Counted from the first letter of the stretch, positions 46,560 through 55,585 are shown. The stretch is DNA of 64,000 nt from Peribacillus deserti (GCF_016909175.1 NZ_JAFBFI010000003.1:1-64000), one strand, 5' to 3'. Numbers and translations: made by a program. Notes: a model not told the origin generated them from the sequence alone.

Positions 46560-47294
46560 ATGTTCGATATTATATGGCTGACAGCAGTGACCCTTATTGG
46601 AGCAGCGGGCCTTTGGTTTTTGGAGAAAATTTTTATTCGTACTAAAACAATTTATGAGTATGAACGCGGGATAAGGTTTCATAAAGGAAAGTCATCCCAC
46701 GAACTTATAGGGCCAGGCAGATATACATATTTCACTGCCGTAACCCGTATGGAAGTCTTTGATTTAAGGCCAGCCATATTACAGCTGACCGGACAGGAAG
46801 TACTAACGAGAGATAACCTAAGCGTAAAATTCAGTTTAGTAGTTACATATCAGATTCTCGATCCTAAAGCTGTTCTGTCACAGTATGAAAACTTCAAGGA
46901 ATATTTATATCTCACTGCGCAGTTAAGGCTGAGAGAAGTTATATCCGCTATAGAACTCGATGAACTGCTGCAGAGCCGCCAATTAATCAATGATAGAGTG
47001 AAAGAAATATTGAAGGATGATCAAACTCTATCAGCCTTTTCGATCATATCGGTGGATGTAAAGGATATTATGCTGTCCGCGGAACTAAAGAAAATATATT
47101 CCGAGGCAGTTAAAGTGAAAAAAGAGACAAATGCCGCTTTGGAGAAGGCAAGAGGTGAAATGGCGGTTCTGAGAAGTCTCGCAAATTCAGCTAAACTACT
47201 TGAGAAAAATCCGGAGTTAGGCAGGCTGAGGTTAATCCAGACCATCGAGAGCTCGCAGGGAAATACCTTTGTGATAAACACCGGTAAAGAATAA
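46560..47294 (+). CDS. SPFH/band-7 domain protein (slipin-like)
   Basis: 244 residues. One N-terminal membrane helix (about 3-24) is followed by an SPFH domain (about 30-200, with YEYERGIRFHKGKSSHELIG, TRDNLSVKFSLVVTYQI and LRLREVISAIELDELL) and a short coiled-coil tail with EKARGEMAVLRSLANSAKLL. Slipins organise membrane protein complexes; the partner is unknown. RBS AAAGGTGAT. The DUF4240-like gene follows after 39 bp, probably in the same transcript. Confidence 0.85.
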   Translation: MFDIIWLTAVTLIGAAGLWFLEKIFIRTKTIYEYERGIRFHKGKSSHELIGPGRYTYFTAVTRMEVFDLRPAILQLTGQEVLTRDNLSVKFSLVVTYQILDPKAVLSQYENFKEYLYLTAQLRLREVISAIELDELLQSRQLINDRVKEILKDDQTLSAFSIISVDVKDIMLSAELKKIYSEAVKVKKETNAALEKARGEMAVLRSLANSAKLLEKNPELGRLRLIQTIESSQGNTFVINTGKE

Positions 47295-47333
47295 GAGTAA
47301 AATAATATAATAGTAGAAACGGGAGGGAACATA

Positions 47334-47882
47334 ATGGATAAGCAAGAGTTTTGGAGCTTTATTGAATCATCTAAGGAACAGGAAAATCAGGCAGAATGGG
47401 TGATTGAAAGATTAGTGGAAAAAGGTACTGAAGAAGTTTTGGATTTCGAATTATTTTTTCAAGGCTTGATGAACGAAAGCTATCAATCCCGGCTTTGGGC
47501 AGCAGCTTATGTCCTTATGGGGGGATGCTCTGATGATGCATTTGATTACTTCAGAGGCTGGCTCATTGGACAAGGTGAGGCTGTTTACAACAAGACGCTT
47601 AATGACCCTGAATATCTTGCTGAATACATTATGGACGAAAATTTGGATGAAGAGGGTTTCCCGCAAAACGAAGATTTGTTATCAGCAGGCTTTGATGCTT
47701 ATACGGTCATCAAGACAGGTGATACAGAGTGGGATGCTGACATTTATGATGAGCTGCTAGAGGTTTTGGGTGCAAGAGGGCTGCAGCAGGTGGAAGAAAT
47801 CGAACTAGAATGGGAAGAGGAAGACTTAGAGCAAATGTTTCCGGTATTGTGGGAAAGATTTGGTGAAGATCCCCTGGGATGA
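47334..47882 (+). CDS. DUF4240-like acidic protein of unknown function
   Basis: 182 residues, strongly acidic, starting MDKQEFWSFIESSKEQ, which is the DUF4240 opening. It also contains YFRGWLIGQGEAVYNKTLND. No signal peptide or membrane segment. RBS GGGAGG. The hairpin at 47979-48015 ends the pair. No function is known to me. Confidence 0.75.
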   Translation: MDKQEFWSFIESSKEQENQAEWVIERLVEKGTEEVLDFELFFQGLMNESYQSRLWAAAYVLMGGCSDDAFDYFRGWLIGQGEAVYNKTLNDPEYLAEYIMDENLDEEGFPQNEDLLSAGFDAYTVIKTGDTEWDADIYDELLEVLGARGLQQVEEIELEWEEEDLEQMFPVLWERFGEDPLG

Positions 47883-47978
47883 AGAAATCCTAAAGAATTA
47901 AGGATATATCATTTACAGCAAAGCTTACTCAGTACAACAACCGGTTAATGCTAAAAACACCATTCAAGTTAAGAGCTT

Positions 47979-48015
47979 GGCATGAGTTTGGTAATGTACT
48001 GGACTCATGCCTTTT
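47979..48015 (+). terminator. Terminator-like hairpin, sister of 4124-4160
   Basis: GGCATGAGT (47979-47987) pairs with ACTCATGCC (48003-48011), extended inward by a further six pairs (TTGGTA with TACTGG, including G-T pairs) to a loop of three. TTTT follows. The downstream TTTGTCTTATTTTATTTGTG also resembles the sequence after the copy at 4124. Confidence 0.75.
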
Positions 48016-48173
48016 AATTTGTCTTATTTTATTTGTGAACGTATTAATGAAAGTTTTTCTCTATTTATGTTGAACATGCTCCATACTAATTAATTCGGGT
48101 ATAGAATGCTTACTTTACTATAAAGGGAAGCAGCTGATTTTCCATTTTCCAGCGTCACTTCTTGCTTCTATCA

Positions 48174-48671
48174 TCAACGCATATCCAAAGAAACTGGATG
48201 GTCTCCATGCTCTTTAAAAGTACTCATATTCTGCAGCGGTGGGGAGTAGACATGAAGGGAAATCATACGATCCTTATCAGAATTGCTCATTTTGTGAATA
48301 AGTCCTAGAGTGGAGTAAAGACATTCTCCCTTTTTTACAAAAAAAGAATGAGCAGGTTCAATTTGGCTGTTATTTATACGATAAATGGAATTAAGCAGTG
48401 TGCCCTCCAAAACAACTGCACACCCGATAGAGCCGCCATGATCATGGATGGCCGTTTCCTTATGAGGCGGGAGATTGATGACAATAACCTCTAAACAATC
48501 GTTTCGGTAAATAACATTGCGGCCATAGGCTAATTTGTCAGGCTCCATAATATATAACTCTAAATCAGGATGTGATTGATTTGAGATCTGTTTTAGAGCA
48601 TCCCCTACTTCTTCAAGTGTAGGTTTTGTTAAATTTCCTAATTGTTGATGAATACGGTTAAGAAGTTGCAT
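48174..48671 (-). CDS. Cysteine dioxygenase (cupin)
   Basis: 165-residue cupin oxidising cysteine to cysteine sulfinate with iron. The metal histidines are His76 and His78 (AIHDHGGS) and His126 (GLIHKMSN). The length fits bacterial cysteine dioxygenases such as YubC. RBS GAGGAGG on the minus strand. It lies beside the sulfonate cluster, which suggests a local theme of organosulfur use, though it is transcribed the other way. Confidence 0.88.
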   Translation of the reverse strand: MQLLNRIHQQLGNLTKPTLEEVGDALKQISNQSHPDLELYIMEPDKLAYGRNVIYRNDCLEVIVINLPPHKETAIHDHGGSIGCAVVLEGTLLNSIYRINNSQIEPAHSFFVKKGECLYSTLGLIHKMSNSDKDRMISLHVYSPPLQNMSTFKEHGDHPVSLDMR

Positions 48672-49115
48672 AAGAAGCCTCCTCAGGTTTGAATAAATGT
48701 TGAGAAAAACAGTCGGGATTAATCGACCTTTCTTTCATGATATTGACCTAGAACTTAGTAACGGCTAATGCCCATAAACAACCTTTCTTTGCCCTGCGTA
48801 AATATGTATGAACGCCGGCTTTTTTTTTTCTGATTAGTATACACTGGCGGTTTGTGTTGCGACGTTAAATAAAAATTAAAATATTTAGAAAATTGGGTTG
48901 ATTTTAAATAAGAATGGTATTATGATAAATAAACAAACTAATCCTATGAAGTTTGTAGGAATTAAAAAACTTATGTGGCTGATCAGGCAGACTGAAGGGC
49001 ACTTGTCTTGTTAATATAGACGAGTGCCCTTTTGTGTTCTCAATAAGTTTGGACTGTAACACTTAACCAGGCTGCCTTATCAGCTGAGCGAAACGGATGG
49101 AGGTGAGACTTTCAG
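48672..49115. other. Intergenic region between cysteine dioxygenase and YezD-like gene, with a terminator-like leader hairpin
   Basis: 444 bp that must contain the divergent promoters. A hairpin at 48997-49029 (GGGCACT and GTCT pairing with AGAC and AGTGCCC) is followed by TTTTGTG, so it looks like a terminator or attenuator about 90 bp before the YezD-like gene. I find no S-box or T-box consensus. Confidence 0.55.
48997..49034 (+). terminator. Terminator or attenuator hairpin upstream of the YezD-like gene
   Basis: GGGCACT (48997-49003) pairs with AGTGCCC (49023-49029), continued by GTCT with AGAC. TTTTGTG follows. With no gene immediately upstream on this strand, it may terminate a short leader RNA and control the YezD-like/ssu genes. 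Confidence 0.6.
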
Positions 49116-49298
49116 ATGTTGAAAAGCCTTGAACAGCAGGTATTAGAGAAAATTATTGCACTGTTGGAGAACATTGAATACGGTACTCTCCATATTACCG
49201 TTCATGATTCTAAAGTTACGCAAATTGATAAGCTTGAGAAGTTCAGGATGCCTTTACTAAGCAGGGAAGATCACATAAATAGAATGAACAAGCGTTAA
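49116..49298 (+). CDS. YezD-like small protein (DUF2292)
   Basis: 60 residues: a short N-terminal helix, then IEYGTLHITVHDSKVTQIDKLEKFR, the DUF2292/YezD core that often accompanies sulfur-assimilation genes in Bacillus. RBS GGAGGTGAG 9 nt upstream. It precedes the ssu cluster, which supports a sulfur-related role; the molecular function is unknown. Confidence 0.75.
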   Translation: MLKSLEQQVLEKIIALLENIEYGTLHITVHDSKVTQIDKLEKFRMPLLSREDHINRMNKR

Positions 49299-49503
49299 GT
49301 AATTCAAAACTGAAAAATGATGTAGAATGCCGACTAGTCAGCTAAAGGCAGCCTTTCGCAATGAATGGAGGTGGCAAATCGCAGACTACAAAACCCTGCT
49401 CATGAACAGAGTACATATAAAAATGATGGTGTAGTGCCAACGCTGCAGCCATAAATCCCGACTTAATTTATAAAAATAGTAAATTATAAATAAATAATTT
49501 TGT

Positions 49504-49561
49504 CAGCTTATCAGTCAACTGAACGCTGCTTCCTATGGTCCCTATAGGAGCAGCTTTTTTT
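49504..49561 (+). terminator. Leader element with terminator hairpin before ssuA
   Basis: CAGCTTATCAGTCAACTGAA (49504-49523) is followed by a hairpin: GCTGCT (49525-49530) and CCTAT (49532-49536) pair with ATAGG and AGCAGC (49544-49554), and seven T follow. The same 20-nt leader word recurs before ssuB and after ssuD. It lies 34 bp before the ssuA ATG, so it would stop transcription unless antiterminated. Confidence 0.7.
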
Positions 49562-49594
49562 ATTACTTCCCACAAACGTTTAGGAGGAAAAACG

Positions 49595-50617
49595 ATGAAG
49601 GTCAATAAGATTCTTTTAGTGTTTATAGGACTAATATTTACGCTAGCCGCAGGCTGCTCAAACCAGGAAAAATCGGTCAAAGGGAATGCAGCTGACACGG
49701 AAGGGAAAAAAAATCAACAAGAGGTTACCGTAAATATTGGGATTCAGCAGAGTATTTGGCCGATTCTGGCTGCTAAAGAAAAAGGGTGGTTTGAAGAAGA
49801 ATTTGAAAAAGCAGGAGCTAAAGTGAAGTGGGTTGAATTTCAGAGCGGTCCTGCATACTTTGAAGCCATTGCATCAAACCGGCTTGACTTCGGAAGGGTG
49901 GGAAATATCCCTGTTCTTGTAGGGCAGGCGGCAGATATCCCTTTTAAAGAAATTGCGGCAGCCAGCATAGGAGAAAAGGGCGACGCGATCCTGGTTCCTA
50001 AAGGCAGCAAAATTAAATCAATCAAAGATTTAAAAGGTAAGAAAGTGGCTGTTGCCAAAGGAAGCAGCTCATATGGCCTTCTATATAATGCTTTGAAAAG
50101 CGAAAAGGTAAATCCTTCGGAATTAGAAATCATACAGCTTCAGCCAGATGAAGCTCAGCCTGCATTTGAAACGGGATCGGTAGACGCGTGGGCAATTTGG
50201 GAACCGTTTCAATCAACACAAGTTATAAAAAATGGTGCGCGCGTGATTGCCAATGGAGAGACGGTCCATTCTTCGAGTCCCGGATACCAGATTGTAAGAA
50301 CTAAATTTGCCGAAGAACACCCTGAATTAGTCGAACTCTACCTGAAGGTTACGGAAAAAGCGACCAGGTGGCAAAATGAAAATGAGGATGAAGCGGCTGA
50401 ACTCTATGCAAGGCTGAAAAAAACAGATAAAGAAGTCATCATTAGCGTCCTGAAAAATTCAAAGCCGGATAATATGCCAATAGACAATGATCTTTTACAG
50501 GCACAGCAGGAAACGGCCGATCTCCTATACGAATTAAAGGGACTGAATGAAAAGCTCGATGTATCCAAAGTGGTGGATAATTCTTATATAGAAAAAGTAT
50601 TAAAAGAGTATAAATAG
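49595..50617 (+). CDS. ssuA: Aliphatic sulfonate ABC transporter binding lipoprotein
   Basis: About 340 residues. The lipoprotein signal ends LAAGC. NitT/TauT-type binding-protein motifs include NIGIQQSIWPILAAKEKGWF, GRVGNIPVLVGQAADIPF and VDAWAIWEPFQST. ATG 49595 is chosen for its AGGAGG 7 nt upstream and intact signal peptide. It is the first of four genes for sulfonate uptake and desulfonation. Taurine or another sulfonate may be the preferred ligand. Confidence 0.9.
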   Translation: MKVNKILLVFIGLIFTLAAGCSNQEKSVKGNAADTEGKKNQQEVTVNIGIQQSIWPILAAKEKGWFEEEFEKAGAKVKWVEFQSGPAYFEAIASNRLDFGRVGNIPVLVGQAADIPFKEIAAASIGEKGDAILVPKGSKIKSIKDLKGKKVAVAKGSSSYGLLYNALKSEKVNPSELEIIQLQPDEAQPAFETGSVDAWAIWEPFQSTQVIKNGARVIANGETVHSSSPGYQIVRTKFAEEHPELVELYLKVTEKATRWQNENEDEAAELYARLKKTDKEVIISVLKNSKPDNMPIDNDLLQAQQETADLLYELKGLNEKLDVSKVVDNSYIEKVLKEYK

Positions 50618-50640
50618 TAAGCATGCATTAATATGACTTG

Positions 50641-50697
50641 AGCTTATCAGACAACTGAAGGCTGCTTTTCTTTTAATGAAGGAGGCAGTCCTTTTTT
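50641..50697 (+). terminator. Second copy of the leader/hairpin element, before ssuB
   Basis: AGCTTATCAGACAACTGAAG (50641-50660) is followed by GGCTGC pairing with GCAGTC (50684-50689) and by CTTTTTTG. It lies between ssuA and ssuB, where it could lower expression of the downstream genes relative to the binding protein. Confidence 0.6.
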
Positions 50698-50743
50698 GTT
50701 ATAAACCGACGCAAATAATTCATGCAGTAAGGGAGGAACAAAA

Positions 50744-51493
50744 TTGAGTGTGACCATTAAATCCGTTCATCGTACATTTAAAAAGTCCCAGGAAGAAGAT
50801 TTAATCGTGCTTGATGATGTGAACTTACACATAAAAAAAGAAGAATTTATTACAATCATTGGACCCAGCGGGTGCGGCAAAAGCACTCTGTTGAAAATCA
50901 TTGCAGGACTGGATCGTAAATTTCACGGCTCCATTCTGATAGGAGGTCAAGAATTAACAGGGCCTGGGATTAAACAAGGCTTTATATTTCAGGAACATCG
51001 CCTTTTTCCCTGGCTCACGGTGGAAAAAAATATAGCGGCAGATTTATCACTAAATGATTCCGAGATCCGGAGGAAGGTAGATGAATTAATAGAAATTGTT
51101 AGATTAAAAGGCTTTGAGAAAGCTTATCCCCGGGAGTTGTCTGGAGGGATGGCACAAAGGGTGGCCATAGCCCGGGCGCTATTAAGAAATCCGGACGTGC
51201 TTCTTCTGGATGAGCCTTTTGGAGCCCTGGATGCCTTTACACGAACTCATTTGCAGGATGTTCTTTTAGATATTTGGAAGAAGAAAAAAACGACGATGAT
51301 CTTAGTAACACATGATTTAGATGAATCTATTTATTTGGCCAACCGATTAGTCATTATGACTCCAAGGCCTGGACGGATCAGTCAGATCATTGAAATTGAC
51401 ATGCCCTATCCTCGAAAAAAGACGGATGTACGTTTCCAGGCCATAAGACAGCAAGTCTTAACAGAGTTTGAGAAATCAGAGCTTATTCACTAA
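50744..51493 (+). CDS. ssuB: Aliphatic sulfonate ABC transporter ATP-binding protein
   Basis: 249 residues. Walker A is GPSGCGKST, the signature is [15 protein letters not shown], Walker B is [12 protein letters not shown], followed by the switch His in LVTHDLDE. It belongs to the nitrate/sulfonate/taurine ATPase group. TTG start with AGGGAGG 8 nt upstream. Confidence 0.92.
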   Translation: MSVTIKSVHRTFKKSQEEDLIVLDDVNLHIKKEEFITIIGPSGCGKSTLLKIIAGLDRKFHGSILIGGQELTGPGIKQGFIFQEHRLFPWLTVEKNIAADLSLNDSEIRRKVDELIEIVRLKGFEKAYPRELSGGMAQRVAIARALLRNPDVLLLDEPFGALDAFTRTHLQDVLLDIWKKKKTTMILVTHDLDESIYLANRLVIMTPRPGRISQIIEIDMPYPRKKTDVRFQAIRQQVLTEFEKSELIH

Positions 51494-51554
51494 ATCTTCC
51501 TAGGATTTGATCAGGCGGTCCAATTAAAGTACAGGTTAAAAGAGGTGAGAGAAA

Positions 51555-52427
51555 ATGAGTAAAGCTAGGGCAGCGATAGTGGCCGGACCCCAGGCAGCTA
51601 TAAAAAAAGCCAGATACTCGCAAAATAATACTGTTTGGAACACTTTATTTAAAAGAATTTTAATTGGCATAAGAGGACTCATTTTACCGGTATTGATTTT
51701 AGGAATCTGGCAGTTTGTTGGCAGTTTTTACGATGTATCAGACACACTGTTGCCTACACCTGCGGCAATCTTTCATTCCTTTCTCGATCTCATATTCACG
51801 GGTGAACTGTGGGCGCATCTGAAGATTAGTATCTGGAGGGCGGCGGTTGGTTTTGGATTGGGTGCAGGGCTGGGTTTACTTTTTGGAGTGATTGTAGGGT
51901 TTTCAAGCAGAAGTGAACAGGTGATGGACCCTACTTTTCAGATGCTGCGTACCATCCCGCATCTGGCTGTCGCCCCGCTATTCATTTTATGGTTCGGGTT
52001 TGGAGAACTTTCTAAGGTTCTTCTAATAGCAAAGGGAGCCTTTTTCCCGATCTATGTAAATGCTTTTCTCGGCATCAGAGGAGTAGATTCTAAACTATTT
52101 GAAGTGGCCCGTGTTCTTGAGTTCAGCCGATTCCATTTAATAACAAAGCTCATCCTGCCGGCAGCCATGCCGAATATTTTGCTCGGTATCCGGCTGTCAC
52201 TCGGAGTGGCATGGCTTGGATTGGTGGTTGCCGAACTGATGGGTTCTAGTGAAGGGATTGGCTATATGATTATGGATGCCAGACAATTTTCGAACACAGA
52301 TATTGTTTTTGTCGGGATTATTATTTTTGCTGTGGTGGGCAAATGGACCGATTCACTAGTGCGTGTTTTAGAAGCAAAGCTATTAAAATGGCGCGATAAT
52401 TTTAACGGTGATGACAGCAGCCGATAG
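51555..52427 (+). CDS. ssuC: Aliphatic sulfonate ABC transporter permease
   Basis: 290 residues with about six hydrophobic segments and the EAA loop that contacts the ATPase (VARVLEFSRFHLITKLILPA). The N-terminal ~35 residues are basic and cytoplasmic. GSSEGIGYMIMDARQFSNTD is typical of SsuC/TauC permeases. RBS AGAGGTGAG. Confidence 0.9.
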   Translation: MSKARAAIVAGPQAAIKKARYSQNNTVWNTLFKRILIGIRGLILPVLILGIWQFVGSFYDVSDTLLPTPAAIFHSFLDLIFTGELWAHLKISIWRAAVGFGLGAGLGLLFGVIVGFSSRSEQVMDPTFQMLRTIPHLAVAPLFILWFGFGELSKVLLIAKGAFFPIYVNAFLGIRGVDSKLFEVARVLEFSRFHLITKLILPAAMPNILLGIRLSLGVAWLGLVVAELMGSSEGIGYMIMDARQFSNTDIVFVGIIIFAVVGKWTDSLVRVLEAKLLKWRDNFNGDDSSR

Positions 52428-52472
52428 ACCATTGGATTTTAACTAATGAAGTAGAAAAAAGGAGAGGATAAA

Positions 52473-53606
52473 ATGGAAGTTATGTGGTTTATTCCATCAC
52501 ATGGAGACGGCCGCTACTTAGGCACAGAGATAGGTGGAAGGGAAGCAGATTATTCTTATTTCAAACAGATTGCCCAGGCAGTCGATATGCTGGGCTTTAC
52601 CGGTGTTTTAATTCCTACAGGACGAACCTGCGAGGATCCCTGGATGCTTGCTGCTTCGCTTATTCCAGTGACCGAGCGTTTAAAGTATCTGGTGGCTGTC
52701 AGGCCAGGACTGATGAGCCCTTCCGTATCAGCCCGGATGGCTGCAACTCTTGACCGGATATCCAATGGCCGGCTCCTTGTGAATGTCGTTGCAGGCGGGA
52801 ACCCTGAAGAGCTAAAAGGCGACGGTATCTTTCTGCAGCATGACGAACGATATGAAGCAGCAGATGAGTTTTTTACGGTTTGGAAATCCTTATTAGCAGG
52901 AAAAGCTGTGGATTTTAATGGCGAACATATAAAGGTTGAAGGTGGGAAGCTGCTGCTTCCTCCAGTACAGGAACCTTATCCGCCTATTTATTTTGGCGGT
53001 TCTTCAACAGCTGGTCAGGCTGTGGCAGCAAAACATTCGGATGTCTATTTAACATGGGGCGAGACGCCTGAACAGGTAGAGAAAAAGATAAAAGAGGTGT
53101 CGAGGCTTGCAGAGCTTGAGGGCAGGAAGGTAAGGTTTGGGATTCGGCTTCATGTTATTGTGAGAGAAACTGAGAATGAAGCATGGGCTGCAGCAGACAA
53201 CCTAATTAAGTATTTGGATGACGAGAAAATCTCTGCTGCCCAGAGTGCTTTTGCAAAGATGGATTCTGTAGGGCAGCAAAGAATGGTGGAGTTACGCGGC
53301 CGAGGACGCGATGCTCTTGAAATCAGTCCTAATTTATGGGCAGGTATCGGCTTAGTCCGTGGAGGTGCAGGCACTGCTCTTGTAGGAGATCCAGTACAGG
53401 TATCAGAAAGGATGAAAGAGTATGCAGCCCTCGGCATCGATACCTTTATTTTATCAGGATATCCTCATCTAGAAGAAGCCTATCGAACAGCCGAACTGCT
53501 TTTCCCTTTATTGCCCTTAAAGAATAAACCGCATAAAGTAAACCGGCCGACTGGTGTAATAGTGGCAAATTCATTTTTTCCGGAAAAGGTATCTCAGTCA
53601 TTCTGA
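52473..53606 (+). CDS. ssuD: FMNH2-dependent alkanesulfonate monooxygenase
   Basis: 377-residue luciferase-like flavoenzyme releasing sulfite from alkanesulfonates. It opens [20 protein letters not shown] and has [20 protein letters not shown] and [15 protein letters not shown], all close to SsuD. No flavin reductase gene is adjacent; it must be elsewhere. RBS AAGGAGAGG. It is the last gene of the ssu cluster. Confidence 0.93.
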   Translation: MEVMWFIPSHGDGRYLGTEIGGREADYSYFKQIAQAVDMLGFTGVLIPTGRTCEDPWMLAASLIPVTERLKYLVAVRPGLMSPSVSARMAATLDRISNGRLLVNVVAGGNPEELKGDGIFLQHDERYEAADEFFTVWKSLLAGKAVDFNGEHIKVEGGKLLLPPVQEPYPPIYFGGSSTAGQAVAAKHSDVYLTWGETPEQVEKKIKEVSRLAELEGRKVRFGIRLHVIVRETENEAWAAADNLIKYLDDEKISAAQSAFAKMDSVGQQRMVELRGRGRDALEISPNLWAGIGLVRGGAGTALVGDPVQVSERMKEYAALGIDTFILSGYPHLEEAYRTAELLFPLLPLKNKPHKVNRPTGVIVANSFFPEKVSQSF

Positions 53607-53743
53607 AGAAAGGCTGAAAAATTGCAAAAAAGAAGCTAACCTGCGATAAAACCCACTATTTAAATCGGAATAATATGGTAGGGATATGAATATAGATTAC
53701 TTACACATTAGTATTGTAAATGGCGGATAAAAAAGTTTTACAA

Positions 53744-53797
53744 CAGCTTATCTGTCAACTGAAGGCTGCTTCTTCTTATACAAGTAGAAACTGTCTT
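53744..53797 (+). repeat. Third copy of the leader word, after ssuD
   Basis: CAGCTTATCTGTCAACTGAA (53744-53763) followed by GGCTGCTT repeats the leader of the ssuA and ssuB elements, but the pairing 3' arm is degenerate (AAGTAGAAACTGTC). It lies about 125 bp before the FbpA-like gene and may be a decayed or different regulatory copy. Confidence 0.6.
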
Positions 53798-53869
53798 TTA
53801 TTTATTAGGCGGGAGTTGTTGAAAAGTAAAGTTTAGTGTTAGAAGTCTCTAGCAAAAAGGGTGTTTCTA

Positions 53870-54058
53870 ATGGGTAAATTGCTTAGAGCAGCGGTTGAAA
53901 AGCGCAAGAGGTATCTAATAACACATTTAAATAATCTAGGAAGCTATAAAGATTCATATTTAAACGGGAAGACACTGACTGAACTGGAGCATGAATATGC
54001 GTATCAGATCAAATGTAAAGCAGGAGGGAAACATGAAAAGGAAAACAGGTCTATTTAG
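53870..54058 (+). CDS. Small basic protein, FbpA-like (Fur-regulated basic protein family)
   Basis: 62 residues, basic, starting MGKLLRAAVEKRKRYLITHL and containing LTELEHEYAYQIK. This matches the FbpA family of Bacillus, small partners in the iron-sparing response. ATG 53870 follows AAAGGGTG by about 8 nt. I do not see a clear Fur box upstream, so iron control is not shown by the sequence. Confidence 0.65.
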   Translation: MGKLLRAAVEKRKRYLITHLNNLGSYKDSYLNGKTLTELEHEYAYQIKCKAGGKHEKENRSI

Positions 54059-54181
54059 CATAGATGACTTTAGTTAAACTAAGGCCAGATATCATGTATT
54101 AGGAGCCTGCCATCAGACAATCTTTCAAAAGTAGAAGCCATTCTAGCCTAAAGATAACAACTTAATGAAGGAGAAGATTAC

Positions 54182-54379
54182 ATGACATATAATCTTCAAA
54201 AATCAGAAGAAAAAAGACGTTATACTTTAATTAGTATACTTCTAGCTTTTAGCAGCGAGGAAGAGTCTCTGAAAAAATTATCAAATACAGAATTAGAACA
54301 TGAATTTAACAATTTAAAATCCACAAATCATCCTCATAGTAATACAGGGGCGATTAAGTGGATTACTAAATATTACTAA
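54182..54379 (+). CDS. Second small protein sharing the TELEHE core
   Basis: 65 residues. LSNTELEHEFNNLKS resembles LTELEHEYAYQIK of the gene just upstream, and an N-terminal basic helix (SEEKRRYTLISILLAF) is in the same position. It looks like a diverged tandem paralogue. RBS AAGGAG 8 nt upstream. The function is unknown. Confidence 0.55.
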   Translation: MTYNLQKSEEKRRYTLISILLAFSSEEESLKKLSNTELEHEFNNLKSTNHPHSNTGAIKWITKYY

Positions 54380-54420
54380 GTTTCATCTATTATATATAAG
54401 AAGCTTACTTTTTGCAATTA

Positions 54421-54445
54421 GGCTCTGTTAAATTTAAATGTTGAT
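54421..54445. repeat. Solo end of the interspersed repeat
   Basis: GGCTCTGTTAAATTTAAATG (54421-54440), followed by TTGAT, matches the inverted terminal sequence of the element at 45826-46264. No partner end lies nearby. Confidence 0.5.
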
Positions 54446-54462
54446 TTTTATAAAATAAATTA

Positions 54463-54501
54463 GGGGAACCTTCATTTTTCGAGGTTCCCCATTTTTTTTT
54501 C
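54463..54501 (+). terminator. Strong terminator after the FbpA-like pair
   Basis: GGGGAACCT (54463-54471) pairs perfectly with AGGTTCCCC (54482-54490) and is followed by ATTTTTTTTT. Confidence 0.88.
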
Positions 54502-54632
54502 AGCTAATGCCCCCGTTTGTCCAACAAGGAGAAAGAATGACTGCCCCTAAAAAAGACAGCCGTCCAGTCTGAAATATCATTGTGTTTAGATAAGCGAACG
54601 TGTTTCTCTATATATGTCAGCATATCGTCTGT

Positions 54633-55070
54633 TTATTTGATTTTCTCAGCCAACTCTAAAATAATTCCCTCTGGACCACGAACGTAGCATAACTTATAAC
54701 TTTCTTCATATTGCTGTATCTCACTAAAGATTTCCGTGCCCTTCTTTTTCAATTTTGCAACAATAGCTTCTATATCTTCAACAGCAAAGCAAATATGTCG
54801 GATACCCAGCGTATTTGCAAAAGGTTGTTGAATATCTTTTTCATCTGATGGCGTATAAAATTTGACTAGCTCTATCCATGCCTGACCATCTGGCATCCCC
54901 AATCCTACACATGCCGTTTTAACATCATTAAGCCCAACTATTCGGTCCAACTGTTCTCCATCCAATTCCCATTCCGCTTGCACTACAAGTCCTAAATCAA
55001 GAAAAAACGCTTTAGCCTCTGAAAGATCATTTACGTTTATACTCACATGATCTATTCTATTGATCTTCAT
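54633..55070 (-). CDS. VOC-family (glyoxalase/bleomycin resistance fold) protein
   Basis: 145 residues, starting KINRIDHVSINVNDLSEAKA and ending with YVRGPEGIILELAEK. These two halves carry the usual metal-site residues His and Glu of VOC enzymes, and GIRHICFAVEDI opens the second module. ATG 55070 is preferred, with AAGGAGGT upstream on the minus strand; an ATG 24 nt earlier overlaps that site. The substrate is unknown. Confidence 0.8.
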   Translation of the reverse strand: MKINRIDHVSINVNDLSEAKAFFLDLGLVVQAEWELDGEQLDRIVGLNDVKTACVGLGMPDGQAWIELVKFYTPSDEKDIQQPFANTLGIRHICFAVEDIEAIVAKLKKKGTEIFSEIQQYEESYKLCYVRGPEGIILELAEKIK

Positions 55071-55271
55071 ATCATCATACCTCCTTGAGATCAAGTGCTC
55101 TTCGCAGAATTATTCAACAAACTTATTGCAAATTCCTGCCACGATAGTTAAATAAGCACTATACAGCGAATTTTGATAACCCGTAAACTATCGTAAGTAT
55201 CTGTTATTTCAAAGACAAATGATGATAATAGAAAATCTTTAATATTGTGCTTTGTGTTTTCGTTACTGCGG

Positions 55272-55439
55272 CTATCGACAAACAAAAACCAGGCGAGTTT
55301 CCCTCATTTCATTAATTAAACGTCCACCGACAGAGGAAGAAGGATCAACATAGCGTTTTATCCATTGATAGACTTGTTCTTTTTTTGTGAGGGTTAATTT
55401 ATCAATGTGCTTTAATAAATTGCTAAACGCCTTGTCCAT
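55272..55439 (-). pseudogene. Truncated IS1595-like transposase N-terminus
   Basis: A 55-codon frame with GGAGG 8 nt upstream reads MDKAFSNLLKHIDKLTLTKK, then EQVYQWIKRYVDPSSSVGGR and LINEMRETR, then stops after VFVCR. This resembles the N-terminus of IS1595-type transposases, in which RETR is followed by a zinc-finger CPHC segment. The catalytic remainder is missing, so it is an IS remnant. Confidence 0.55.
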
Positions 55440-55540
55440 CCTTATAACCTCCCCGAATACTTGTTCCTATATTAATTATATAAGGGAATCAGGGAGGTAT
55501 CAATTATCAACATTCACCTTTAACACAGCCTAAAATTAAA

Positions 55541-55573
55541 AAAGAGGCTGCTTTGAGAAGCAGCCCCTTTTTT
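55541..55573 (-). terminator. Terminator of the GDPD gene
   Basis: GGCTGCTT (55546-55553) pairs with AAGCAGCC (55558-55565). On the minus strand the stem is followed by TCTTTTTTAATTTTA, just beyond the GDPD stop. A T run also exists on the plus strand. Confidence 0.85.
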
Positions 55574-55585
55574 GCCTTTGTTCAT

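Noticed and set aside
49299-49594. SAM (S-box) riboswitch upstream of ssuA
   Set aside because: The conserved S-box core (GGCCCGATGAA-like and GCAACC segments) is not found; only the repeated hairpin element is present.
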